Shown here piece after piece: positions 42,998 through 53,642 of a stretch of 64,000 nt of DNA. The stretch comes from Euborellia annulipes (Eukaryota; Arthropoda; Insecta; Dermaptera; Anisolabididae). Both the position numbers and the translations under genes were made by a program. The stretch lies in the NCBI GenBank assembly GCA_023213315.1, contig JAKCPI010005527.1, forward strand, positions 31,014 through 95,013. The letters are read 5' to 3'. Under the pieces are notes generated by a model, which did no database searches, was not told the DNA's origin, and saw only the letters and a program-made list of their open reading frames with translations. The first letter of the stretch is position 1. Each line of letters begins with the position of its first letter.

Positions 42998-44268
42998 GGC
43001 GCTGGAGGTAGTTGAGTATGCAAAATTTGAGGACCGAATTCTGACAATGGATTTGGGCTAAGAATAGCTCCCAGAATAAGGATCCGGATCTTGCCGGGCC
43101 AATTTTTGGTCCAATTTTTTTTTACCCCCACCCCTCTTATCTCCATAGGAAATCAATGGAGTGCATGCTAAGATGATGTGAAGATTTGCAATTATGGTCA
43201 AATTCGAGTACTTAAAACCTCAAACAATGAAAAAACTGTCTTGTCAGCAACTGAGGGGATCCTCTATAGTCCCCTGAGAAGTACTATCTTGCCACCAGTT
43301 GTCGTGGTCCCCTTTAACCCCTTCACCTCTTTTATCTCTCTCTTTGTTATAAATTTAAATATACGGCTTTAACACCATGCCAAATTGTGGGGGCCGGCAA
43401 TTATGCTCATAACCCACTAGCTGGTATCCCAATCAATGAAAAATACTATCTTGCCGCCAGCTGCGGTGGTCCCCTCTAACCCCCCTTCACCTCTTTTATC
43501 TCTCTCTCTGTTATAAATTTAAATATACGGCCTTAACATCATGCCAAATTGTGGGGACCGGCAATTATGCTCATAATCCACTACCTGGTGCTCCAATCAA
43601 TGAAAAATACTATCTTGCCACCAGTTGTGGTGGTCCCCTCTAACCTCTTCACCTCTTTTATCTCCCTTTATTATAAATACATCAGGTAGTAGATTATGAG
43701 CATAATTGCCGGTCCCCACAATTTGGCATGGTTTTAAGACAGTACATCTAAATGTATAATAAAGGGAGAGAAAAGAGGTAAAGGGGTTAAAGGGGACCAC
43801 CTCAGTTGGCGACAAGATAGTATTTTTCATTGATTGGGATACCAGCTAGTGGATTATGAACATAATTGCCGGTCCCCACAATTTGGCATGATGTTAAACC
43901 CGTATATTTAAATTTATAATAAAGGGAGAGAAAAGAGGTGAAGGGGTTAGAGGGGACCACCACGACTGGTGGCAAGATAGTACTTCTCAGGGACTCCAGA
44001 GGATCCCCTCAGTTGCTGACAAGACAGTTTTTTCATTGTTTGAGGTTTTAAGTACTCGAATTTGACCATAATTGCAAATCTTCACATCATCTTAGCATGC
44101 ATTCCATTGATTTCCTATGGAGATAAGAGGGGTGGGGGGTAAAAAAAAAATTGGACCAAAAATTGGCCCGGCAAGATCCGAATCCTTATTCTGGGGAGCT
44201 ATTCTTAGCCCAAATCCATTGTTAGAATTCGGTCCTCAAATTTTGCATACTAAACTACCTCCAGCGCC
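42998..44268. repeat. 1.27-kb palindrome with internal tandem units
   Basis: Ends GGCGCTGGAGGTAGTT / AACTACCTCCAGCGCC, arms near-identical. Each arm contains about 165-bp units (ACTATCTTGCCACCAGTTG ... AATTGTGGGGACCGGCAATT). A partial copy lies at 58508-58925. No coding capacity. Confidence 0.75.
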
Positions 44269-44449
44269 CGCTCTATATAGAGTATTTAAAAAAAAGAAGA
44301 CAGGAAGCGTGAAATAAAGTACCACATTAGTTTGGTAAAACCCTACTCACTATTTGCGTCATCAAAAATGACCCTTAAATATCAAATTTCACACCTCTAG
44401 CTCATCGGGAAGTGACTTAAACAAAAACTCAAATTTGGTGATTTTGAAA

Positions 44450-44717
44450 AAGTTTTTTTTTTTTTTTTTTTTTTTTCTCATTCACACTCACACTCACACA
44501 CACATTCACACAGTCTTTTCGGCAACTCAGGCCATTTAAGACATTTACGATGTCCGTTATTGATTTAATATACATATATGGGGTCCAGGCATTCTTATTT
44601 AAGCCATTTGGTATCCAATTGGCTTAAATAAAATTATCGGACTGCCTGGGGTCCGAACCCGCGACGTTTGGTATACGAGGTTAGCATGCTAACCTCTACG
44701 CCATGCCCCGAGGGCGA
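44450..44717 (-). mobile_element. SINE S1
   Basis: Full minus-strand copy from the poly-T (44456-44476) to CCATGCCCCGAGGGC. Confidence 0.85.
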
Positions 44718-44958
44718 AAGAGTAAGTTAAATAAAAGCATTTAAAATAGATTTTAATAGAAAATGTGCTCTAAAATGGCACTTATTTTGAATTTTCAAGA
44801 TTTTTTTAAAAAACTTCCTTAAAAAATTCGATTTTTCTAAATTTTAAGCCGTTTACGCACTTCTAAAATATTCGGCTGAAACTTAATATGTATTAATTAA
44901 ATTAAATTTTCTCTATATCTCTCTCTAAAAGTATATTTGATGGGGCAAATTTGAAATG

Positions 44959-44959
<1 letters not shown>

Positions 44960-45000
<41 letters not shown>

Positions 45001-45150
45001 ATTCACACTTTTTCTCATTCACACTCATACACACACACACATTCACTCAGTCTTTTCGGCAACTTAGGCCATTTAAGACTTTGACGATAACCGTTGTATT
45101 ATATATATCTACTATTGGGGGTTCAGACATTTCTATTTAAGCCATCTGGG
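44960..45150 (-). mobile_element. SINE S1, head missing
   Basis: Poly-T of about 36 bp, CA/TC tract, GGCAACTTAGGCC and ATTTAAGCCATCTGG, then unrelated sequence: a truncated copy. Confidence 0.75.
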
Positions 45151-45454
45151 AAATGATATTTGAATTTATGCAAAATACCTCTAGAATCTCATATATTTAT
45201 CTTTATTCTTGTGAATGAACAAAAGTTCATTTTTGTCGACCAGTGTAGATGGACAGACTTTTATTTTGGCGAAATCCGAATTTTTGTTGAGAAAGCCCCG
45301 TCCGTCCTCCTGGTGCTCATTACTTTGAGGAAAATGGCATACCAGTAGGCCTTTTGAATGAAGCCAGCCAGTAGCCTAAGATGCCGATTTTTAATTTAAT
45401 TAATTTTTTGCGAAAAAAACTTAAAAAAAAAAAAAGGAAAAATGCTCATTTTTT

Positions 45455-45532
45455 AAAAATATTCGATACCTACTAGTATCGATACTTTCCCTTTCGATAC
45501 GATACTTTTTTTCGATACCACATCCCTAGGCA
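45455..45532. mobile_element. Relic of CGATAC-rich hAT-like element
   Basis: TATTCGATACC, ACTAGTATCGATAC, TTCGATACGATAC and a right end CACATCCCTA like the terminus at 19734. Confidence 0.55.
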
Positions 45533-45867
45533 TAACATGTCAATATTTCCGGTAAGAAACTTTTTCTTTATTCAGCCATACGTCGTTTAGTTTATTTAAA
45601 CGGGCACTAGGGGCAGCACTTGCCGAGAGTGCTCGGGAGTTAGGCAAAACTCTTGCCACAACTGATCACATTTATGCCTACTAAATAGGGAATGAAAGGG
45701 AAATTCCATCTCTTCTATTATAATAATATCTGGTGTGACTGATCGCACAGCATACAACTTTCTCTTACCTTCGGCAATTTAAAGTTGTGTTCTGTGCTTG
45801 TCACACTAGATTTTTTGTGTCGACATATATCTAGTTTCCACAGATATATTCAAATTCAAGATGTAAT

Positions 45868-46117
45868 TTTTTTTTTTTTAACACTCACACTTTTTCTTTT
45901 TCTCATTCACACTCACACACAGATTCGCACAGTCTTTTCGGCAACTTATGCCATATAAGACTTTGCGACATTTGTTAAATATAAAAAATTTATCTATTGG
46001 GGGTCCAGGCATCCAAATGGCTTAAATAAAATCATCGTACTGCCTGGGTTCCGGACCCGCGACGTTCAGTATAGAAGGTAGGCACGCTACCAACTAGATC
46101 AAGCCCGTAGGCATGTA
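45868..46117 (-). mobile_element. SINE S1 inside R1
   Basis: Minus-strand copy; R1 word ATGTAA(AA)TTT is interrupted and resumes at ATGTAAAATTTTTAAAC (46112). Confidence 0.8.
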
Positions 46118-46184
46118 AAATTTTTAAACATGGGAAAATATTTATATTTTGTTACCATGGCAACCATTTCTCCTATCTTCTCTA

Positions 46185-46717
46185 TGGGTCGTTTTGATAA
46201 CTTACCTACCCCAACATTAAAATAGCCTCCCTATGGGGAAATACATGGTGTTTGTCCTTCAGCATTAAAATAGCTGAAGGACAAACACCATATATCCATG
46301 GGGAGGCTATTTTAATGTTGGGGTCAGTGGCGTATTCAGGGGGGCCCAGGGGGGCCGGGCCCCCCCCCCCCAAAGCCCTTCTCCAAAACAAAAAAATACC
46401 TATTGTTTTCCCTAATGTTTTTTTTTTTTTTAATAATTATTTTATTAACTCTCTTAAATTCTAAAATCTAAAAAAAAACTTATAAATAATTGAAAAATCT
46501 CTAATATTTAAGAATTTTGTATTAAAATTATTTTTTATTTCAAAAAAAAAAATTTTTTTTTTATTTGTTTTTTATTTATAATTATTATATTATCTAAAAA
46601 AAATTCTCCACTTTAAGTTTCTTGGAAAAGAGGGGGGTTCAAAAATTTTTGGGCCCCCCCAAGCAGAAATCCTGGCTACGCTACTGGTTGGGGTAGGTAG
46701 GTTATCAAATCGACCCA
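46185..46717. mobile_element. Palindromic element P2, copy 2, with hAT insertion
   Basis: GGGTCGTTTTGATAACTTAC ... TTATCAAATCGACCC flanked by AT on both sides, in the R1 site CTCTATGAAGTAC. A hAT MITE lies in its right arm. Confidence 0.8.
46325..46686. mobile_element. hAT MITE (CAGTGGCGTATTCAGG)
   Basis: Ends CAGTGGCGTATTCAGGGGGG / CCTGGCTACGCTACTG, perfect 8-bp duplication GTTGGGGT (46317-46324, 46687-46694). G/C runs lie inside both ends. Confidence 0.85.
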
Positions 46718-47130
46718 TAAAGTACAAGAGTAAAGTGTACTTCATAAGATTTCAATGGCAAAATGAGAATATACATTTTAAAGAGCAACTAAAAAAAAAT
46801 GAGTTTTGAATTTTAATCAAAATCGTTGTAGCGAATTTTGAGAAAATCGAAAAAAATGAAAAAGTACATCAATAAAGTATTAGTACTCTTTGGACGATTT
46901 TGATATAAAGCTTCGTGTCGCGTCACAGGGGGAGGGGACTAAATTAAATATAAAATTTCAACTTCCTAGCTCTTTTCGTTCTTGAGATATTTTGTTCACA
47001 CGCAGACACAGACAGACAATTTTGCAGGACTCAAGGGGGAGCTCAAAACGTGTATATCCATCAAAATATCGACATCGAATTTTTGGCAATACTTTCTATC
47101 TATCTATATATGTACATATATAGGTAAGAG

Positions 47131-47470
47131 AAAGTAAAATAAAATTATATTTTCCGTTCACAAATGATCATATTATAATTATTTAGAATACTGTTATATT
47201 TCCAAATTACAAATGTTGTTCAATAGAGCAAACTCTCGCTAATAACAGATGCCAGATGCAAAAATTATAATTGATTAATTGTTATTAGCGGGTTTGGTCA
47301 ATTTAAAACGACATTTGAAATTTGAAAATATATTTTAAATAGGCCTAAATGGTGTAGAAGCCGACACCCTAGCCCGCTACTCCAGCGAGCCCCCTGATAT
47401 TAAATAATATTTTGTAAATTAACTCTTTGTAAACCATATTTAGAATTTATTAATTAAATTATTTTTCCAG
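47131..47470. other. Unassigned AT-rich sequence
   Basis: A tRNA-like reverse stretch at 47350-47395 (GTAGAAGCCGACACC, CCCGCTACTCCAGCGAGC) recalls 11402-11460. Confidence 0.4.
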
Positions 47471-47629
47471 GTAGTTTCGTTGCAACGTCTTTGACGCCAT
47501 TGAAAAGGGACCCAGGGAAGCGAATGCCTCGTCTCTTTATCTCTTCCATGACTTTGGCTGACTGGAATTTTTTCTCTCTTGACACATCGGCTTATTTCTA
47601 TTTATTCTCAACTATTTTCATTATTTAAG
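47471..47629 (+). CDS. Candidate exon, function unknown
   Basis: Preceded by TTATTTTTCCAG and followed by AAG|GTCAGT. One frame is open for about 50 codons (contains LTPLKRDPGKRMPRLF) and stops at TAA in the last codons, so it could be a terminal coding exon or a UTR exon. Family not recognised. Other exon-like segments follow at 48800, 49060, 50416, 50918 and 52157 on the same strand. Confidence 0.3.
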
Positions 47630-48392
47630 GTCAGTAATGCATTTAAATATTTATTTATTTGGTTCAAGATTATTATTTTCAATTAAATCATTAAATGAAA
47701 CAAGTCAAATATTATAAACTCATGATTCAACAGGATAACCTTCGTCTGTCTGTCTGTCAAATTTTATTCTCTTTTTTTTAATATTTCCTCTCTTTTAATC
47801 ATTTAATATTCATTTTCAATTTAATTTCGAGATGAATTGTGTAGTTATAATTAAATAGATTATTTATTTTATTAAATCATTGACTCTTCACTTTTTATTT
47901 GACATTTAAATTTTTTCATTAATCACAGAAACAAATGATTTTATCACATTTCTTTATTTTTCGATCCATTATTATCCATTTGTTTATATAATTTATGAAA
48001 TAATTAAAGTGTCATTCAATCTGAATATGTCAGATTCATTGGATCTTTTCTTACCTTCTCTATTTTCAAATGAATTTTAATCTCTCTTTATTTTAAGCCA
48101 TTTTATATTTTTTCGAAATGCAAATCTTTATTAAATGCTCGTTTTATTTTTAATTTTAGGTGTGATTTACACTAGATAACTTGATGTCAGCTGCTTTGCT
48201 TCGAGCTTTGATCCATCAATCAAATATATATATATATAATTTGCATTTCATTCGATTCCTTTTATTTTTCTGTCGCCCGCCTTATGAAACGAAATAGAAA
48301 TGGAATGGGTCTTAGGTTTTCAAAGAAATTAAATAAGGCAATCGTCAATAAATTGAAATTTATGTTTTACTAATTTTAAATATATTTTCACC

Positions 48393-48763
48393 CAAGGGCG
48401 GATCAGAGGTGTTTCTCGGGGGTGGTAATCTGGTGTGACTCGTCGCACAGCACACTATTTATTTTAGCTAAATGCAATGGATAGCACCCTATGCCCGGAA
48501 AGGGGAGATCCTGGGTTCGATTCCGGGGGCCATGGGATGTTTGGCCTCATCAATAAAGAACACTCACATGTCTTGTTAAATATTTATTTTAATTTCGGCA
48601 ATTTAAAAGCGCATTCTGTAATTGTTTGCAGAACATAAATACACATCAAATTTTTAAGTATTAATTTTAAAAATTTTACATTAAAAAATAAATTTTTTTA
48701 CGAAAAAAAGGTATTTTTCGAATCTCGGGGGGGGTATACCCTTACCCCCCTGTATCCGCCCTG
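48393..48763. mobile_element. hAT MITE, family CAAGGGCGGAT, copy 5, with SINE
   Basis: Ends CAAGGGCGGATCAGAGG / GTATCCGCCCTG, perfect 8-bp duplication TTTTCACC (48385-48392, 48764-48771). A different tRNA SINE (S3) is nested at about 48472-48590. Confidence 0.85.
48472..48590 (+). mobile_element. tRNA-derived SINE, family S3
   Basis: TGCAATGGATAGCACC, GATCCTGGGTTCGATTCCGG and CCATGGGATGTTTGGC; flanked by TATTTATTTTA-like direct repeats. A second copy in reverse is at 51395. Confidence 0.7.
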
Positions 48764-48800
48764 TTTTCACCTGTATATATATTTTTTTATTTTCAGAATT

Positions 48801-48862
48801 TCGTCCAAGATACATCTATTTATTATTCCAGATAAACTCCTTGTCATCTCGCATTGCCATTT
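48801..48862 (+). ncRNA. Exon-like segment
   Basis: Bounded by TTTATTTTCAG and TTTG|GTGAGT. 62 bp, ambiguous coding; part of the candidate multi-exon transcript 47.4-53 kb. Confidence 0.3.
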
Positions 48863-49265
48863 GGTGAGTTTATTATTTTTTATCATGTTATTTTTCCTAT
48901 AATATCTACTATTAAATAATTAAACTCTTTAATAATTAGCAAGAGAGTCCAAGAGTAAAGGGAGGAATGCAAAAATTTATTCACTCATTATTTTAAGGCA
49001 TTTTATATTTTTTCAAATAAAAATCTTTATTAAATGTTGCTTTTATTTTTAATTTTAGGTGTGATTTGGACCAGAGAACTTGTCGTTTGCTACTTTTCTT
49101 CGAGCTTTGAATGATATAACATGTTCCATCAATTATCTCCGATGGGAGCTGAGCAAAAGGAAAGGCTCTGCTAATATTCTACCCACCTTATCAACTGAAG
49201 CAGGCAGTGAAAATTTTAACAAACCTTGTCTTGAAGATGGATGACGTTTAGTTCCAGCTGACAAG

Positions 49266-50160
49266 GTGAAAATAAAATAATCCGGGCCGACATAAGCCTA
49301 TAATTTTTTTTTTTTATCATCTGATTATAATTCGACCTTCCTTTACACTTACTTCATATATATTATTGACGTTTGACTTATGATCTTTTTTCGTTTTAAT
49401 TAATAATTTTTTTAAGATAGAAGGAAAATTTCGTTGAACGGTATAAAACTAAGCTTACTTTTATATATTTTAGTATTTTATCTATTCAGTCTAGGACTCT
49501 AATAATAAAATTTCATTTTTTTCTTTTTTTAAAATCAATTCGTGATTTGAAAAACTAGAAAATTTTTTCATTCTCAATTCAACATTATCTTTTTTAAATT
49601 AAATTTATTAGGGAATTTGGCCGGGGTTTGTGTTTATAAATTGAATGCTCGATGTAGAGGTTGCTGGGAAGGCAACATCGTCGAAAGTCAGAATAGTTGG
49701 GGGGGGGGGGGGGGGGAATTAATAATAATATAATTTAGATTAGCTAACGAAATGGCCCTTTGGTAAAAAAAATATAATTTATTTTTTTTAATCAAAACGA
49801 AGCGATGAATTATTCTTATCTAAAACTTTTAAAGCCCAGTCTGGCTGGATTAGTTTTTTCTTACCGTACTCTGTATATATTTTTTTTTGTTTTCTCTGAC
49901 CGCTGCCAATCTCTATTAGCATGGATTAACTCGTCTGAGAAAAATATATATATACAGTAGCAAATAAATAGGAAATTTAAGGATATTAGGTTAAATAAAA
50001 ATTCACTTAAAAAATTTGACTTATTTAATATCAAAATTAGATAGATATAGAGTAGTTTAAATCAAGAAAAAAGATAAGAAATGATACAGCCAATAAAATA
50101 TATTTAATATTTTAATAGAAATGACAAATAATCAAAATCTTTAGTATAAGGGTATTTGAT
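49266..50160. other. Unassigned AT-rich sequence with poly-G
   Basis: A G run of about 19 at 49699-49717; otherwise no feature recognised. Confidence 0.5.
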
Positions 50161-50169
50161 GGCTGGTGG

Positions 50170-50400
50170 CTCCTGGAATTTGTATCAGGAATGAAAGGTG
50201 GCAGAAAACGCAGCCAAAATCTTTTCTTTAAAAATATATTTCAGCAGCTGACGTTTCGGCTTAGGTTAAAGCCATCCTCGGAGCTGCTGTTGGTCTTCAT
50301 ATACATATATTTTGCATTGTATAAAATATATGTATATGAAATATATTTTTAAAGAAAAGATTTTGGCTGCGTTTTCTTCCACCTTTCATTCCTGAATCAA
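50170..50400. repeat. Palindrome with hammerhead-like motif (PLE terminus?)
   Basis: Arms TCAGGAATGAAAGGTGG... / ...CCACCTTTCATTCCTGA. Minus-strand motif 50250-50283: CCGAGGA, U, GGCTT...AAGCC, GAAACGTC with outer stem GCAGCT/AGCTGC. The same sequence at 56340-56515 adjoins a Penelope-like coding fragment. Confidence 0.65.
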
Positions 50401-51345
50401 AATCTTTGTTCCAGGATCTCCTGATAAGGAATTCGGCGAATTCACGAGGGATGGAGAAATCATACGGAAATGCCTCTACATAAAAGAGGTAAATCAATGA
50501 ATTTAATTTTCACTTTAATCCAAACAAAATAGAATTTCTTAACGTCTTTGACTCGAGTCCCAGTCAACTTAAAGAATATCTTAAAAAATGAAAATTTTTC
50601 TCTTCTTACTATTAAAATAAATATGAATAATAAATTTTTTTCAAATTATAATTATATATTTTTGAAGTATCATCATTAGAGTTTCCAAATAATTTTTTTT
50701 TAAGGAAAAAACTGGGAAAATAACTTTTAATTTATTTGCGAATTCTTATGTTAGAATGTCTTTTAATTATTTCGTTCGTGGTCAGGAAAATATAATATAA
50801 TTACAGCATATGATTTATAATTAAAATTAGGACACAAACAAACCTTGGATAGTTGATTCATTAATTTATTCTAAAAAAAGTGCATTTTAAAATATATTCC
50901 TTTTTTATATTTTTCAGACTAAAAAAGGACAACTCAGCGGCTGGTAATGAAGACCAAGAGTGAATTCAAGAGATTATTTGCTCGAAGAATCATATGGAGT
51001 TGATTGCCAAAAGAGACAGGCCGATAGAGCAAGAATATCTCAACTTGGACATCGTCTTTTTCTGAAAACCTTCCACTTTGTAAGTGTTTAATTTTTAATC
51101 TACGTAAAAACTCTCCAATGCAATCTCTAATAATAATAAGAAATGTTTATTTAATTCTGGATGGCTCTATGAACTCAGGAATTTACTTTACTAAGGCATT
51201 TTTTTAGATTTTTTTGGAACTTGTTCGCCCTTGCCCGGACACACCCTTAAGTCACTTATTTTACCTTTTTTGCACCTGGGGCTTTTTCAAGAAAATTATT
51301 TACAAATAATTCATTTGTCAATTAGAATATGTTTAATTAAATCAT
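50215..51345 (+). repeat. Segmental duplication, copy A
   Basis: Almost identical to 56335-57437. Contains two exon-like segments: 50416-50488 (TTGTTCCAG| ... AAGAG|GTAAAT) and 50918-51079 (TTTTTCAG| ... CTTTG|TAAGTG). The second has stops in all three frames, so if spliced it is non-coding. Confidence 0.75.
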
Positions 51346-51394
51346 GGACTCGCAATTATAATTGGAGCAATTTTTGAAATTTTTTTTAGATAAA

Positions 51395-51520
51395 ATAATT
51401 AACTCAACAAGACATATGAGCCAAACATCCCATGGCCCCGGGAATCGAACCCAGGATCTCCACCTTTCCGGGGCATAGGCGTGCTATCCATTGCACCAGG
51501 CCACCGAACCCTCGACCTGC
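51395..51520 (-). mobile_element. tRNA-derived SINE, family S3
   Basis: Reverse copy with GGTGGCCTGGTGCAATGG, TAGCACGCCTATGCCCCGG, CTGGGTTCGATTCCCGGGG and tail GACATATGAGCC-like sequence; cleaner tRNA-like head than 48472. Confidence 0.75.
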
Positions 51521-51599
51521 ACCAATAAAACTCACTTCCCCCTTATATGCAGTTAGTCGCGCAAGTTACTAACTCGAAATGAAAAAGTGAACGAAAAAG

Positions 51600-51861
51600 T
51601 GAAATACCCCCCGGGGCCTTCAGGGCTCAAGTAAAAACAAAATTTAATGAAAATTTCTCTTTGAGAGGCCCCGGGGCCTTTGGGGTTCAGGGATATACGG
51701 TATTTTAAAAATATTTTTGTGTATGGATCAGAAGGATATTTAAAGATGAGCACACACCCCCCCCCCAAAAAAAAAAAAAAAAAAGAAAAGAAAAAGAAAT
51801 TCAATATAAGGCCCCTCTTCTAGTGCCGCCCCAGGCCCCCAACTGCCTCGGTACGCCTCTG
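51600..51861. mobile_element. hAT-like element, right end (CCTCGGTACGCCTCTG)
   Basis: Shares GGGATATACGGTATTTTAA and AATATTTTTGTGTATGGA with 11340-11385 and ends with the complement of that element's start. Left end not clear. Confidence 0.55.
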
Positions 51862-51879
51862 TAACCATGGCCCCTGCCC

Positions 51880-52160
51880 TCCTCTATCTTCCTTTATCTT
51901 TTTACGCAATAGATCAAAACTTGAAAAAGGGGGTGCAAGAGTAAAGATAGGATAGAACTTAACTAAAAAGGAATCCCTTTTAAGGGGGTTTGAATAAAAT
52001 AATCCTATATACTGTAGTTAAAAAGAATTTTTGGAAAAAGGATTGAGGGATAAATAAAACAATTATTTAATAAAATAATCTTTATTTAATATTTAAAATA
52101 TGCTAATACACGAAGATACAAAATAATATTAATAGCTAAATATTTCTTTGTTTCAGAAGA
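51880..52160 (+). repeat. Segmental duplication, block B
   Basis: Similar to 55490-55768 (ACGCAATAGATCAAAACT, TTAAGGGGGTTTGAATAA, ATATTTCTTTGTTTCAG). Order relative to copy A is reversed between the two loci. Confidence 0.75.
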
Positions 52161-52360
52161 GAGACCTTAGAAACAAACATCCATGTGCGTCATCATTATA
52201 CGCAATTGGGAATTATTTTTAATAAAAGTAATCCAGCAAAGCAAAGCAAGTCTTTTAGTTGAATTGAAGTTGATCTCGAGGAAGGAGGCATCTCTGAGCA
52301 AAAATCATCTCTTCTATGTCGCGTAGTGGGAATAAAAGGACACGCACCCCTCATAAAGGT
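52157..52360 (+). ncRNA. Exon-like segment
   Basis: Bounded by TTTGTTTCAG and ATAAAG|GTATTT; purine-rich, stops in each frame. Candidate untranslated exon. Confidence 0.3.
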
Positions 52361-52830
52361 ATTTATTATTTGCATATTTCAGGGCTAACATTTTATTTTT
52401 CTATTTTCTTTCTTAACATAGGCCTATTTATAAAATTATCCTTTTTTAATAATAACGCCAGAGGGTGGGTGATAAGGGGTGTACATTAGGGTGGTTCTTA
52501 GCTATAGGTATGGTTTTCTGAAAGTTTAAAAGTTGTTACTCCCAACCCCTAATTGGTGGGGAGTTTTAAGGGCGGATTAATTAAGTAAGTCTTTTAATAG
52601 TTATTTAAGTTCGAATATATCCCTAATAAATAAATAAATACAAAAAAGAACGCTTAGAAATATTTGATTTAATTGGGGGTTAGTTTTAGGGGTGGGTAAT
52701 CGAAAAAGTCTTTTAATAGCTATTTATTTTCAAATTTATTCCCAACTGACAAAACCCCAAGTGAATTGAATTTTTATAAATAGAGAATTTATTTGATAAT
52801 TTTAATTTTTGGGCGCTCAGAGAGCAATGC

Positions 52831-53012
52831 GAGTATATAAGCCTGCTTGCCTGGTGCCTGTCTGTCAGTTGTATTTGAGACGAGACACGAGTCATTACTT
52901 GGAGCTCCTCTTGCTCTCTCTTCTCTTATTGTGTTGTTATTTGTGCAAATAAGACGTTCATCCCCAAAACTCATTTCACTCCCCCCCCCGCCTGGTCATC
53001 TTTTTATTAAGG
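52831..53012 (+). promoter_or_regulatory. TATA-type promoter and possible first exon
   Basis: TATATAAGCC at 52831, about 30 bp before a GTCTGTCAGTTGTATTTGAG region, then a GC-richer block ending TTATTAAG|GTAATG (53012). It could be a gene start or LTR-like promoter sequence; no matching second LTR seen. Confidence 0.3.
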
Positions 53013-53315
53013 TAATGAATATTTTCATATCTCATTGATTTGATAACGAATTAAATTTCTATTTTCTTTTTTTTCTTTCTATATATATAATATATTACTT
53101 TGGGTATATAAAATTATCCAATTTTTTAGATATAATGAATTCGCGTACCCAAGGGGAAGGGTGAGTTTTTCAGAAGGGCTGTAAATCACCCCTTTTGATA
53201 AATAAAATATTATTTTTCTTTAAAAATGAAAACATAAAATACTAATACATTTTACATATAAGGAAATTGATTACTTTCTCTGCCTCGTCACCCTCCACCC
53301 CTATTGCAGAGATTT

Positions 53316-53484
53316 TTTTTTTTTTTTTTAAAACATTCACACTTTTTTCCCATTAACACTCACACTTACACATTTGGTATCCAAATGCCTTATATAAAAT
53401 CATCGGACTGCCTGGGGTCCGAACCCGCGACGTTTGGTATAGAAGGTAGACACGCTACCAACTACTCCAAGCCCCGTGGGCTAC
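53316..53484 (-). mobile_element. SINE S1, internally deleted
   Basis: T-rich tail, CACTCACACTTACAC, then directly TTTGGTATCCAAATG and the head to CCCCGTGGGC. Confidence 0.8.
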
Positions 53485-53642
53485 AGAGAATTTAGCTAAT
53501 AATTGAAAATATAAATTCTTAAACTTTTTTCTCTTGTCAATGATATAATCCCCCGGGGGTATCATTTAAATTTATAAAAATCTCCCCCTCTCTCTTTTTT
53601 GGTTCGGCTCCCAAAAATTCTCGTAAATTCTGATTCTCTCTG

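Larger units (their letters stand above)
45722..47130 (+). repeat. R1 repeat with SINE and P2 insertions
   Basis: Hairpin 45726-45815, body to ATTCAAGATGTAA, SINE, body to CTTCTCTAT, P2 element, then AAAGTACAAGAG to the terminal GAGAAAGTA. Reading across the inserts reproduces the R1 order of 21205-21885. Confidence 0.8.
48085..49265 (+). repeat. Duplicated exon-like segment pair
   Basis: 48085-48225 and 48985-49120 are similar: intron end TTTTATTTTTAATTTTAG, then GTGTGATTT and CTTCGAGCTTTGA. The second continues to CTGACAAG|GTGAAA (49265). Stops occur in all frames, so these look like untranslated exons or a repeat. Confidence 0.4.

Noticed and set aside
52847..53038. 63-codon frame after the TATA box
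   Set aside because: Crosses the putative donor and a C run; no similarity recognised.
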